Shown one piece after another: positions 18,004-26,912 of a DNA stretch of 64,000 nt. Location of the stretch: assembly GCA_046160825.1 (NCBI GenBank), contig JBJXHC010000038.1:1-64000 (forward strand), written 5' to 3'. The notes under the pieces were generated by a model. That model was not told the origin of the DNA and did no database searches. It was given only the letters and a program-made list of their open reading frames with translations. Numbering within the stretch: the first letter of the stretch is position 1; the number at the start of each line of letters is the position of its first letter. The position numbers and the translations under genes are program-made. This DNA is from JBJXHC01 sp046160825 (GTDB lineage Bacteria; Bacteroidota; Ignavibacteria; UBA10030; UBA6906).

Positions 18004-19137
18004 GTGAAAAAACTGTTCATCATCATCATCTTCCTCTTGTCCGGTTGCGGAGGGCTGCGCCTCAACCAACGACTTGTATTGGATGAGAACGACTGGCCGA
18101 TGTTTGCCCGAACAACAACGCGTGTCGGCATTGCAACAGAGATGCTCGTCCCGCCTTTTGCAAGACTTTGGGAACATGACGTCACAAGCGGGTTTGGCAC
18201 CGGATCGCCGGTCGTGGTCGACAGTTTCCTGATGCTCGGCAACCTCCGCGGCGAGTTGTACGTGGTGAATATACACTCCGGCAAGAGAGTCGGTTGGGTG
18301 GATATCGGCGACGCAATCAACGGAACACCTGTCTTCTCTGCCGGCGTGGTGTTTGTCCCGGTGTCCAACAGCGAAGAATCGCTCATCGCATTCGATCTCG
18401 CAGAAGGAAAGCCGCTATGGAGTAAGAACTATGGGGACATTGAGGCATCACCTCTTCTTCTGGAGAAGAAACTATATGTGGGAAATACACGCGGCGCATT
18501 TTTCTGTATTGATATTGAAACAGGCGATCAGGTCTGGAAATTTGAATTGGAGAATAACACAAAGCGTAAAGGAATCCGTTCGTCGGCTGCCAGTAATGGA
18601 AGCGCGATAATTTTCGGGGCCGACGATGGCGCGATATATTCCCTTGATGCGCAGAAGGGCTTGCTGCAATGGAGTGTACAGACTGACGCCGCGATCATGG
18701 CCACCCCGTGCATTGTCGAAGGAAATGCTCTTGTGGGAAATACCAACGGCACCATGATTGCCGTTCGCATCAATGACGGAACGCTGGCGTGGAGTTATGC
18801 GGCAGGAGCGAGTGTTTATTCAACTCCCATCCTGGCGGCCGGACTCAGCATCTTCGGAACCACAGGGGGAAAAATGATTGCTCTTAGACAGGATGGAAGC
18901 GCTGCGTGGACTTCCGACGTCGGTGGTGTAGTGAGTGCGTCTGCTGCTCTTTCCGGCACCACAATGTTTGTCGGAACCTTGAAAAAGGAGTTTCTTGCCC
19001 TCGACGCAATTACGGGATCCATCGTTTGGCGCGACACTGTTGCGGGGCGGATCAAATCCTCGCCCGCAATTGCGGACGGCAAGGTGTTTATTGCAACGGA
19101 CGAGCGTCTGGTGCTCGCGTATACGGAGAAGAAATGA
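18004..19137 (+). CDS. BamB-like PQQ-repeat beta-propeller lipoprotein
   Basis: 377 residues from a GTG one base after the preceding stop; this start exposes a lipoprotein signal, VKKLFIIIIFLLSGCGG, with lipobox LSGC. The body is a series of PQQ/BamB-type propeller blades (GKPLWSKNYGDIEASPLLLE, TGDQVWKFELEN, DGTLAWSYAAGASVYSTPIL, TGSIVWRD). BamB is a lipoprotein of the outer-membrane assembly complex. Here the gene directly follows an Omp85-type barrel gene, suggesting a similar partnership. The PEGA gene starts within its stop codon (ATGA). Confidence 0.87.
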   Translation: MKKLFIIIIFLLSGCGGLRLNQRLVLDENDWPMFARTTTRVGIATEMLVPPFARLWEHDVTSGFGTGSPVVVDSFLMLGNLRGELYVVNIHSGKRVGWVDIGDAINGTPVFSAGVVFVPVSNSEESLIAFDLAEGKPLWSKNYGDIEASPLLLEKKLYVGNTRGAFFCIDIETGDQVWKFELENNTKRKGIRSSAASNGSAIIFGADDGAIYSLDAQKGLLQWSVQTDAAIMATPCIVEGNALVGNTNGTMIAVRINDGTLAWSYAAGASVYSTPILAAGLSIFGTTGGKMIALRQDGSAAWTSDVGGVVSASAALSGTTMFVGTLKKEFLALDAITGSIVWRDTVAGRIKSSPAIADGKVFIATDERLVLAYTEKK

Positions 19138-19928
19138 TACCCCAACGATGGGCACTGATTGTTTTTCTGGTGGGATACGCTACTTGTGTCGCGGCCCGGG
19201 ATTCGACACAAACCCAGGTGATCCCACCAACGCGTACTATCACAATTCTCTCCGATGTTGAAGGGGCAACAGCCTTCATCAATGGAGAAAAGAAAGGTCA
19301 CACTCCCGTTTCCGCTGACCTTGCCGAGGGACACTATACTCTCCTGATCGTTCATCCCGATCACGACGACTGGCGCGCGGAGAGCATCCGCGACAGCTTT
19401 GAAGTGGAGGCTACTTCTCGGGACACATTGCATTTCCGGTTCGGACAATATGTCTCAATAACCTCGGATCCATTCGGTGCTGAGGTGGTTATCGAGGACT
19501 CGATCGTCGGTACCACACCGATGGTTTTTCAAAATAATGAGACCATTTCCGCCACACTGTTGGTCCGCAAGCCGGGGTATGAACCGGCTACACTCGACCT
19601 TCGTTCCGATGGGACAAACAAATTCACGGTGACACTCGCACGACATGGTACGGGTACGGGTACGGATCCCTCCGACGTATTCTCGGATCATTCCTACTCA
19701 TCCTCTTCATCATTGCGACTTTATATTGCAGGCGCGGCTGCGGTGATTTCCGGAGCATTGGCTGCGCATTTCAAACTCAAGGCGGATGACAATTATGCAG
19801 CGTACCGCTTCACTCGCGATCCTGCAGCACTCGACAGAACACATCGCTTCGACACGGCGGCAGCTCTGTCCATCGCTGCCACACAGATAAGTGTCGGCTT
19901 GTTTACGTACTTCATCCTCTCCGACTGA
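19134..19928 (+). CDS. PEGA-domain exported protein
   Basis: 264 residues from an ATG overlapping the previous stop. An N-terminal signal or anchor (MIPQRWALIVFLVGYATCVA) is followed by two PEGA domains, the first around ITILSDVEGATAFINGEKKG, the second around VSITSDPFGAEVVIEDSIVG. After a Ser/Thr/Gly-rich linker come two hydrophobic segments (LYIAGAAAVISGALAAHF; AAALSIAATQISVGLFTYF). PEGA domains are small beta-folds on surface and envelope proteins. As the third gene of a coupled operon it is probably an envelope accessory. Function unknown. Confidence 0.8.
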   Translation: MIPQRWALIVFLVGYATCVAARDSTQTQVIPPTRTITILSDVEGATAFINGEKKGHTPVSADLAEGHYTLLIVHPDHDDWRAESIRDSFEVEATSRDTLHFRFGQYVSITSDPFGAEVVIEDSIVGTTPMVFQNNETISATLLVRKPGYEPATLDLRSDGTNKFTVTLARHGTGTGTDPSDVFSDHSYSSSSSLRLYIAGAAAVISGALAAHFKLKADDNYAAYRFTRDPAALDRTHRFDTAAALSIAATQISVGLFTYFILSD

Positions 19929-19967
19929 AGAGGAATATGAGCAGTTGATGCTTACGCGTTGCTTCCC

Positions 19968-19996
19968 TTGACTTTCATCACACAACAGCCTATATT
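19968..19996 (+). promoter_or_regulatory. sigma-70-like promoter for the Crp-family regulator
   Basis: TTGACT (19968-19973), 17 bases, TATATT (19991-19996). The predicted start of transcription near 20003 leaves about 60 nt before the inferred CTG start codon. Confidence 0.6.
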
Positions 19997-20061
19997 CGCT
20001 ACAGCATTTTGCATAAATGTGACTGCGCCTCCAGCCGACACAACTACTCAGTGAGGTCACT

Positions 20062-20757
20062 CTGAATACTGTCGCAAAAGAAGAAATAGAATTCCTTAAG
20101 AACGTTCCAATCCTTTGTGATCTTGAAGCGATGGATCTCGACACCATCGCAAAGGTTGGCGTGCGGAAGAAATACAAGAAGGGAAGCATTATCCTTCTGG
20201 AAGAAGAAGCCGGTGCCGCCTTGTTTGTTATCATCTCCGGCAAAGTGAAAATCGTGAGAATGGATGATGACGGGCGCGAGGTGATCCTTTCCATTCTTGG
20301 CGAAAGTGATTTTTTTGGGGAGATGGCCATTCTCGACGGACTGGCACGTTCGGCAAGTGTCGTTGCCATCTCGAAGTCGGAGCTGTTCATGATTCACCGG
20401 CGCGACTTCCTCAAACTTCTTCACGATTTTCCCTCGGTGGCAATCGCGTTACTCAAAGAGTTGACCATGCGGCTCCGCAAAGCGGATGCCCAGATCAAGA
20501 GCCTGTCGCTGAAAGATGCTGCAGGGCGGGTCGCCAACGTGATCCTGCAGTTGGCAGACGATATCGGCAAGATCCGCAAAGGTCGGGTCGAGATTGACGA
20601 GCTTCCTCTCCAGCAAGATCTGGCGAACATGGCCGGCACGTCGCGCGAGACAATCTCACGCATGATTCATTCTTTTATCCGCGAAGGCCACCTGGAACTT
20701 GAGCGAGGCAAGCTCATTATCAACGATTATGAAAAGTTTAAGAGCAGATATTTGTAG
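20062..20757 (+). CDS. Crp/Fnr-family transcription regulator (inferred CTG start)
   Basis: 231 residues if started at CTG 20062; the first ATG (20131) would cut off 23 residues (NTVAKEEIEFLKNVPILCDL) that match the helix always found before the cyclic-nucleotide domain. No ATG, GTG or TTG lies upstream before a stop, and GAGG sits five bases before the CTG. The cNMP-binding fold shows GDFFGEMAILDG-type sequence (ESDFFGEMAILDGLARSAS); the C-terminal winged helix has LANMAGTSRETISRMI. There is no Fnr-type cysteine cluster, so the ligand is unclear. Confidence 0.85.
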   Translation: MNTVAKEEIEFLKNVPILCDLEAMDLDTIAKVGVRKKYKKGSIILLEEEAGAALFVIISGKVKIVRMDDDGREVILSILGESDFFGEMAILDGLARSASVVAISKSELFMIHRRDFLKLLHDFPSVAIALLKELTMRLRKADAQIKSLSLKDAAGRVANVILQLADDIGKIRKGRVEIDELPLQQDLANMAGTSRETISRMIHSFIREGHLELERGKLIINDYEKFKSRYL

Positions 20758-20792
20758 GGGAGCGGCGGTTTGTGGTTCCTGGGTGGTTGTGC

Positions 20793-21614
20793 ATGGAGGG
20801 TAAGGCTGATCTCCATATGCATTCCATCTACTCCGACGGTGTGTTGACTATTGAAGCACTCGTCAAGCGCACCAAGGAGGCGGGGCTCAACATCATCAGC
20901 ATCACCGATCACGACAATGCCAGCGGTATTGACGAGGCTATTCGTGTCGGGAAAGAGGTGGGTGTTGAGGTGATTCCCGGAATGGAAATCAGCGCGAATG
21001 TCGGCGAACAGGACATTCACATCCTCGGCTACTTCTTTGATCACACCGATACGAAACTGCAGGAATACCTCTCCCTTTTCCGCGCAGAACGCGTAAAGCG
21101 AGCCGAGCGCATCGTTGAAAAGCTGAACGGCATGAAAATCCCCCTGACCATGGAAGCTGTCCTTGACAAGGCGGGCAGGGGTTCTGTCGGACGCCCGCAT
21201 ATTGCCAACGCCCTTGTAGAAGGGGGCTTGACGGGCACATACCATGAAGCATTCTTGAAATACATTGGTTTCGGAAAACCTGCCTATGAGAAGAAGTATC
21301 AAATCTCACCCCGCGAAGCTGTCGAGTTGATCTCGTCGGCGGGCGGACTCTCTTTCGTGGCTCATCCCGGTAATTCCATCGATGAAAAACTCTTGCTCAC
21401 ACTCATAAGAGAAGGACTCGATGGAATAGAGGTCGTTCATCCTTCGCATTCCCCCGAACGAGTAGCATATTATAACGGTATCGTCAGTGAGTACTTCCTT
21501 CTCGCAAGTGGCGGGTCTGATTTCCATGGCGGCAAGAGAAACGATGCCGATGTTCTCGGAAAATATTTCATCTCAGAGAAGCATCTTGATATGATGCGGC
21601 ATCAGTTACAGTAA
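20793..21614 (+). CDS. PHP-domain phosphoesterase (TrpH/RNase AM-like)
   Basis: 273 residues from the ATG at 20793. The PHP metal motifs are in order: HMHSIYSDG (residues 8-16), TDHDN, GMEIS, AHPG and GSDFHGG. The family includes nucleoside 3',5'-bisphosphate phosphatases and 5'-3' RNase AM. The insertion between motifs (VGRPHIANALVEGG) is typical of this branch. A GTG 21 nt upstream is an alternative start. It lies 35 bp after the Crp gene and 15 bp before ribH, probably one transcript. Confidence 0.87.
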   Translation: MEGKADLHMHSIYSDGVLTIEALVKRTKEAGLNIISITDHDNASGIDEAIRVGKEVGVEVIPGMEISANVGEQDIHILGYFFDHTDTKLQEYLSLFRAERVKRAERIVEKLNGMKIPLTMEAVLDKAGRGSVGRPHIANALVEGGLTGTYHEAFLKYIGFGKPAYEKKYQISPREAVELISSAGGLSFVAHPGNSIDEKLLLTLIREGLDGIEVVHPSHSPERVAYYNGIVSEYFLLASGGSDFHGGKRNDADVLGKYFISEKHLDMMRHQLQ

Positions 21615-21629
21615 TCATATGCGCACCCC

Positions 21630-22130
21630 GTGAATCACATCAGTCAGACCTTTCAAGGTAGTCTCTCCGCCGGTGGACATTCATTCGGCATCGTGGTAAG
21701 TCGATTCAACAGTCTCATCACCAAGCAACTTCTTGAAGGTGCGTTGGATTGCCTCCTTCGACATGGCGCTGGCGAGAACGCAATCACCGTCGTACATTGT
21801 CCGGGATCGTTCGAGCTCCCCCAAGTGGCGATGCAGCTCGCACAAACGGGCAACCATGACGCGATTATTTGTCTCGGTTGTGTCATTCGCGGAGAGACCC
21901 CTCATTTCGACTATATTGCGTCCGAGGTGACCAAGGGTGTCGCTCAAGTCGCCCTTCAAACCGGTACGCCAACATCCTTTGGTGTTCTCACAACGGAAAA
22001 CCTCAGCCAGGCCCTCGAACGAGCGGGTGCCAAAGCAGGCAACAAGGGCTGGGACGCTGCGCTCACCGCAATTGAACTCGTCCAACTCAAGAATCAACTC
22101 ATCAAAGGGAAGAAGCGGACAAGGAATTGA
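21630..22130 (+). CDS. ribH: 6,7-dimethyl-8-ribityllumazine synthase
   Basis: 166 residues from a GTG at 21630. Catalyses the penultimate step of riboflavin synthesis, joining the ribityl-pyrimidinedione and a butanone phosphate. Diagnostic segments are GIVVSRFNSLIT, VVHCPGSFELP, CLGCVIRGETPHFDY (catalytic histidine), SFGVLTTENLSQA and GNKGWDAALTAIEL. Full family length with a short basic tail. No other riboflavin genes are nearby. Confidence 0.95.
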   Translation: MNHISQTFQGSLSAGGHSFGIVVSRFNSLITKQLLEGALDCLLRHGAGENAITVVHCPGSFELPQVAMQLAQTGNHDAIICLGCVIRGETPHFDYIASEVTKGVAQVALQTGTPTSFGVLTTENLSQALERAGAKAGNKGWDAALTAIELVQLKNQLIKGKKRTRN

Positions 22131-22180
22131 TAAGAAGTATTGTTATTGATTGACCAATAATTCTTATCTCGAGGAAGACG

Positions 22181-24448
22181 ATGAAAAAGAGCGTGTGGTG
22201 TGCCCTGCTGCTTGCGTTCCCATGTCTTGCCGTTGCCTCCGTCGGAACGTGGCAAAATTATACTTCCATGAAGGATGTACGCGATGTCGCGCATTCGGGG
22301 GAAACATTCTGGGCAGCAACAAGCGGCGGGTTGTTTGCCTGGAGAGAGGGATCGTTGGAGTTTCAGCGATTCACCAATGCTGAGGGTCTCCGGAAGATTG
22401 ATCTTACTGCCGTCGCGGTAGACACGAGAGGCAATATCTGGACGGGAGCCTCCACCGGCACAATCCACGTCTACTCCCCTTCCCAAAATAGCTGGACTTA
22501 CATTCTTGATATCGAAGCTGATGACCAGCAAACCAATAAACGTATTAATAAAATCGTCGTCCAGGGCGACACGGTACTTATTTGCACTGAATTTGGCTTG
22601 AGCCTGTATGACAATGATCGATTGCAATTCGGGGATACCTACAAAAGATTTGGCTCACTTCCCGCATCGAGCAGGGTGGCCGTGTATGATGCCCTAATCC
22701 ACAACGGAAGCATCTGGGCAGCGGTTGGCACAAGCCAAACTAGTAACTATGTCGCGGTTGCGAGCCTATCCAATCCCAACCTCCTTCCTGCCGAATCCTG
22801 GACTCTCCAGAGTGTCGATCCATCGCTCGCGCAGATTCGAGCATTGGATGTTTTCAATGGTTCTCTGTATGCCGGGACAGCGAACGGTTTGTACATGCTG
22901 AATTCCGGTACTTGGACGGGAATCACGTCAGTTGTGGGGCGCAATGTCGTCAACGTGGAGGCCGGTGACACCGGACTTGCACTATGCACAGCCACCCGCG
23001 AAGTACTTCTTGTTGATGCGTTGAATAACGCTACACCGTTTGGCACCATCCTTCCGTTCACGCCAACCTCAATCACGTTTGACAGCCAGAACCAGCCGGC
23101 CGTCGGCTCCGACGATGGAGGCATTCTCCGGTTCACGGCGGCTTGGGAATCATATTTCCCCAATGGCCCAAACTCCAATCAGTTCATCAGTATTACTGTC
23201 GATCCCGATGGTGTGTTATGGGCGGCTTCCGGTTACAGTGGCAATGGTGCAGGATTCTATAGATACAACGGGAGAGAATGGAAATCATTCACAATGGAAA
23301 ACAGTGGCCTGCCGACCAACGATTACTTCAGAGTGTCGGTCGGTTGTAATGGCTCCCTGTGGGCAAGCTCCTGGGGATGGGGCGTTGTGGAAGTGCCAAG
23401 AGGTGCAGAAAGCATTGACACGAGCAATGTGTACGGAAGAAACGTTGGAATGATCGGGCTGACCGTGAACCCCGATTATATTGTCATAAGCACTGTGCAG
23501 TGTGATCGATTCGGCAACACGTGGATGTCAGTGTTGGGTGCAACAGATAAGAACATCCTGGCCGTTCGGCGGTCCGATGACACCTGGTCAACCATGCCCG
23601 CATGGTTTGGCTCAACAAGAATGAACACGTTGCTCGACAATATTCCTGTCGATAGAACGTTCGCATTGGATGCATCGGGAAATCTGTGGGCAGCTTCCCG
23701 TGATGACTTTTACAAGGGGGTAATCTCCTTTAGTAATCGGGCGACCGACACCGTCAGGGTTCATCTCAGTGACCAGAATGGCCTTCCAAGCAATGACATC
23801 AAAACCATCGTCGTCGATCGCGAGAACGACCTCTGGATCGGGACTGACAGAGGAATTGGCATTGTGCTTACCCCTGAAAACCCCACAGGATCAAATGGCA
23901 TTGCTACTTACCGGCCACTCAATGGACTGGTCATCAACACAATAGCGGTGGATGCCCTGAATCAGAAATGGGTCGGAACAACTGAAGGAGCTGTTCTTCT
24001 TTCCCAAGATGGTACTCAACTCCTTGCATCATACACCGTCGAAAGCACCGGAGGAAAACTCATCGATAACGATGTGAAGAGTATCGCTATTGACACTGAG
24101 ACTGGTACGGTGTATTTTGGTACAGTAAACGGGCTCGCCAGCCTGACGACGACCAGCGCAGCTCCCAAGGTTGCGTTTGACGAATTGGAATTCTCCCCAA
24201 ATCCATATATCGTTCCAAGTGCAACCCCGCTTACTGTTGACGGCCTTGTCGAGAACTCGAGCATAAAAATCCTTTCGATGGACGGTCGCCTTGTCCGCAA
24301 TTTGACAACCCCCGGTGGGCGTATCGGCTTTTGGGATGGCAGAGATGATATAGGGAACAGTGTCGCCACGGGTGTTTACCTCGTAGTTGCTTTTTCCGAT
24401 GATGGAAGTAAAGTTGCCACCGGCAAGGTGGCTGTTGTGAGGAGGTAG
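22181..24448 (+). CDS. PorZ-like two-component-propeller protein (type IX secretion)
   Basis: 755 residues with GAGGAAG before the ATG and a signal peptide ending near VAS. The sequence GTWQNYTSMKDVRDVAHSGE followed by WAATSGGLFAW matches the start of PorZ-like proteins. Two-component-regulator propeller blades recur along the length (GNIWTGASTGTIHVYS, DLWIGTDRGIGIV, QKWVGTTEGAVLL). The last ~85 residues are a FlgD/type IX C-terminal-like beta domain (FSPNPYIVPS, FWDGRDDIGNSVATGVYLV). PorZ is a surface component of the type IX secretion attachment machinery. Orthology is likely but unproved. Confidence 0.75.
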   Translation: MKKSVWCALLLAFPCLAVASVGTWQNYTSMKDVRDVAHSGETFWAATSGGLFAWREGSLEFQRFTNAEGLRKIDLTAVAVDTRGNIWTGASTGTIHVYSPSQNSWTYILDIEADDQQTNKRINKIVVQGDTVLICTEFGLSLYDNDRLQFGDTYKRFGSLPASSRVAVYDALIHNGSIWAAVGTSQTSNYVAVASLSNPNLLPAESWTLQSVDPSLAQIRALDVFNGSLYAGTANGLYMLNSGTWTGITSVVGRNVVNVEAGDTGLALCTATREVLLVDALNNATPFGTILPFTPTSITFDSQNQPAVGSDDGGILRFTAAWESYFPNGPNSNQFISITVDPDGVLWAASGYSGNGAGFYRYNGREWKSFTMENSGLPTNDYFRVSVGCNGSLWASSWGWGVVEVPRGAESIDTSNVYGRNVGMIGLTVNPDYIVISTVQCDRFGNTWMSVLGATDKNILAVRRSDDTWSTMPAWFGSTRMNTLLDNIPVDRTFALDASGNLWAASRDDFYKGVISFSNRATDTVRVHLSDQNGLPSNDIKTIVVDRENDLWIGTDRGIGIVLTPENPTGSNGIATYRPLNGLVINTIAVDALNQKWVGTTEGAVLLSQDGTQLLASYTVESTGGKLIDNDVKSIAIDTETGTVYFGTVNGLASLTTTSAAPKVAFDELEFSPNPYIVPSATPLTVDGLVENSSIKILSMDGRLVRNLTTPGGRIGFWDGRDDIGNSVATGVYLVVAFSDDGSKVATGKVAVVRR

Positions 24449-24601
24449 GATATGGACTGACGGCATCCTTCCCCCGATGAATCTTGATCGATCCGCTCTG
24501 TTGCTTATTGTCCGAACATGGTCGGGAGGACGTACTTGGGCGGACCATACAGAATGACACAGAACTCACTATTTTTACACAAACACAGGGAGGGGCAGAC
24601 C

Positions 24602-24880
24602 TTGGACAACAACGGCTACAAGGATGAAATCTTCACAAAACGCGTCCGCGCTGGAAAACGAACGTATTTCTTCGACGTGAAGTCCACAAAATCTGAGAAG
24701 GATTTCTACATCACGATCACTGAAAGCAAGCGCGTTGGCGACGATGACTATGAGAAGCACAAGATATTTCTCTACAAAGAGGACTTCGAGAAATTCCGCG
24801 AAGCACTTGCAGAAACTGTTGAATATGTGCAAACACAATTGTTGGAACCCATGGCTGCCGAAAAACAAGAATCTGCATAA
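24602..24880 (+). CDS. DUF3276 / PUR-family nucleic-acid-binding protein
   Basis: 92 residues from a TTG at 24602 with GGGAGGGG six bases upstream; an in-frame ATG at 24554 lacks such a site and adds residues not seen in the family. The core RVRAGKRTYFFDVKSTKS and HKIFLYKEDFEKF are diagnostic of DUF3276, a Pur-alpha-like fold found across Bacteroidota and Chlorobi. Probably binds single-stranded nucleic acid. An intrinsic terminator follows. Confidence 0.85.
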   Translation: MDNNGYKDEIFTKRVRAGKRTYFFDVKSTKSEKDFYITITESKRVGDDDYEKHKIFLYKEDFEKFREALAETVEYVQTQLLEPMAAEKQESA

Positions 24881-24907
24881 TCACAACCCTGAGTGACCTT
24901 TCCTCAA

Positions 24908-24938
24908 GGCACCTCGTTTTTCCTCTCGAGGTGCCCTT
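24908..24938 (+). terminator. intrinsic terminator after the DUF3276 gene
   Basis: GGCACCTCG (24908-24916) pairs with CGAGGTGCC (24927-24935) around a T-rich loop, with CTTCTC following. It separates the upstream unit from the promoter at 24983. Confidence 0.65.
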
Positions 24939-24982
24939 CTCGCGTTCTCTCCCTCACTACAACACCAGCCTTGGTACTTTGC

Positions 24983-25011
24983 TTGACTCTCTTGGTAATT
25001 TTGAATATCTT
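24983..25011 (+). promoter_or_regulatory. sigma-70-like promoter of the DUF177-rpmF-fab operon
   Basis: TTGACT (24983-24988), 17 bases, TATCTT (25006-25011), about 80 bp before the DUF177 start and directly after a terminator. It probably drives the long run of genes that follows. Confidence 0.6.
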
Positions 25012-25090
25012 TCTGCACATTTTTCAGCCATTTTCACACGTTCCTACCGGTATTCATGGTTACAATAGAACCCCGAGGAGTGGCCGAGCA

Positions 25091-25588
25091 ATGAGAATTC
25101 AGGTTGGGGGGCTTTCGGAAGGTGTTCACGAGTATCAGTTCACCGCGACCGGAGAGGGGTTGGGACTTGGAGAGCCGTTCAAGAAAGATGTCACCGTTAG
25201 GGTAACGCTTGAACGATCCGGGGATCAGTTCCATATTAATGCCCAGATTCTTGCAACGGGTGATTTTGTTTGTGACCGATGTGCGTCTCCGTTCCAGACA
25301 GTAGTAGCCCCGTCGTATCGAATGCATTACATAACGAACCCGACTGAATCAGACGGGTATGATGCGTCTGAGGTTCAGGTTCTTTCGCCCGGCTTCATGA
25401 TTCTTGATATTGCCGAGGATGTCCGACAAACAATTCTTTTGGGAATTCCTCTGAAATTGTTGTGTCGTGAACAGTGTGCAGGTTTATGCCCGCATTGTGC
25501 AAAGAACCTCAACGAAGAGCTGTGTGACTGCAAGGACGACGTGGTGGATACGCGCTGGGAACAATTGCGCAAGCTGAGAACCAACTGA
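25091..25588 (+). CDS. DUF177 / YceD family protein
   Basis: 165 residues from the ATG at 25091 (GAGGAG upstream). YceD-family proteins are linked to 23S rRNA accumulation and are almost always encoded just before rpmF, as here. Two cysteine pairs suggest metal binding: DFVCDRCASPF in the middle and CREQCAGLCPHCAKNLN near the end, followed by LCDC. The upstream in-frame extension covers the promoter and is not coding. Confidence 0.88.
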   Translation: MRIQVGGLSEGVHEYQFTATGEGLGLGEPFKKDVTVRVTLERSGDQFHINAQILATGDFVCDRCASPFQTVVAPSYRMHYITNPTESDGYDASEVQVLSPGFMILDIAEDVRQTILLGIPLKLLCREQCAGLCPHCAKNLNEELCDCKDDVVDTRWEQLRKLRTN

Positions 25589-25622
25589 GTGGTTGAGATT
25601 ACGAAACGAGGAGTATTCATTC

Positions 25623-25805
25623 ATGCCAAATCCCAAACGAAGACATTCCAAAACGCGCGGTCGGAAACGCCGGACGCATTATAAGGCCACTGCAGCCGCG
25701 GTTGCCGAGTGTCCGAATTGTCACACGCAAAAGCTTCCTCATCGCGCCTGCCCAAACTGCGGCTACTATAACGGACGCTCCATTAAAGTACCCAAGGCAT
25801 CCTAA
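25623..25805 (+). CDS. rpmF: 50S ribosomal protein L32
   Basis: 60 residues from the ATG at 25623 with GAGGAG upstream. MPNPKRRHSKTRGRKRRTH is the typical L32 N-terminus. Two CxxC pairs (ECPNCHTQKLPHRACPNCG) show the zinc-binding C+ form. It is 34 bp after DUF177 and precedes plsX, the standard bacterial order joining ribosome and lipid synthesis. Confidence 0.97.
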   Translation: MPNPKRRHSKTRGRKRRTHYKATAAAVAECPNCHTQKLPHRACPNCGYYNGRSIKVPKAS

Positions 25806-25865
25806 GCTAAAGCGTTGTATTGGTCCGGGGCCCGTTCGCCTCTTGCGGATTTCACTTATTATCCC

Positions 25866-26897
25866 TTGGCTGCAAACACTCAGAATATACGCATCGCCGT
25901 TGACGCTATGGGGGGAGACTATGCACCCGAAAACGTCGTGGCCGGTGCCATTGATGCGTTGCGAGAAACCCGAGGGCGTTTCGCAATCAACCTTGTTGGC
26001 CAGAGAGAGAAAATCGAACCTCTGTTGCACGATGCAAAGAAAAGGTCGGACTGGTCCCCTGAGTTATGCACCATCGTCCATGCTTCGGAAGTCATTTCAA
26101 TGAATGATGCGCCGAATGCTGCACTCAAGACCAAGAAGGACTCCTCCATCACCGTCGGGGTGAACCTCCACCGCGAGGGAAAAGTCCATGCCTTTGTCAG
26201 CGCAGGCAATACGGGGGCCGTGCTCTCCGCCTCCACGCTAATTCTTGGACGGATAGCCGGGGTGGGGCGTCCCACAATCGGCGCAATGATTCCAACAACA
26301 TCCTCTCCCTGCTTGCTCCTTGATGCCGGTGCAAACGTGGATTGCCGCGCTCAACACCTCTTTGAGTTTGCCGTGATGGGATCCATTTATCTCTCTTCCG
26401 TGCTCGGGAAAAATAACCCGACAGTGGCACTCCTCAGTATCGGCGAAGAAGATACGAAGGGAAACGAGGTGAGCCTCGAAACTCACTCTCTCCTCAGAAA
26501 AAGCAAACTGAATTTTGTCGGCAATATTGAGGGGAGGGACATCCTCCATGGCAAAGTGGATGTGGTAGTGTGTGATGGGTTTGTTGGAAACATCCTCTTG
26601 AAGTTTGGCGAGAGCGTGCCTGGATTTCTGAAGGTCAAGTTTACGCGATTCGCCTCTCAGGGGATCCTCAACAAGTTGATGGTATTGTTTGCGCGCAAAG
26701 GAATGAGAAGCGTGCTCAAAGAGCTCGACTACCAGGAACATGGGGGCGTACCCCTTCTCGGCATCAATGGCGTTTCGATTATCGGTCACGGCGGTTCGAC
26801 ACCAAAGGCGATAAAAAATATGATCTACAGGGCCGAAGAGATGGTGCGCCATGGTGTGAACACACGCATCCAGGAAGCGATGGCGCAATATGCATAA
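25866..26897 (+). CDS. plsX: phosphate acyltransferase PlsX
   Basis: About 343 residues. Makes acyl-phosphate from acyl-ACP for phospholipid synthesis. Recognised by IRIAVDAMGGDYAPENVV, VSAGNTGAVL, LLDAGANVDCRAQHL and VVCDGFVGNILLK. The start is uncertain: no ATG lies before the conserved core. TTG 25866 (nine residues before IAVDAMGGD) is chosen; TTG 25815 would give a longer leader. Neither has a clear Shine-Dalgarno site, so coupling to rpmF is possible. Confidence 0.9.
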   Translation: MAANTQNIRIAVDAMGGDYAPENVVAGAIDALRETRGRFAINLVGQREKIEPLLHDAKKRSDWSPELCTIVHASEVISMNDAPNAALKTKKDSSITVGVNLHREGKVHAFVSAGNTGAVLSASTLILGRIAGVGRPTIGAMIPTTSSPCLLLDAGANVDCRAQHLFEFAVMGSIYLSSVLGKNNPTVALLSIGEEDTKGNEVSLETHSLLRKSKLNFVGNIEGRDILHGKVDVVVCDGFVGNILLKFGESVPGFLKVKFTRFASQGILNKLMVLFARKGMRSVLKELDYQEHGGVPLLGINGVSIIGHGGSTPKAIKNMIYRAEEMVRHGVNTRIQEAMAQYA

Positions 26898-26912
26898 TAA
26901 CCGCAGATCACT

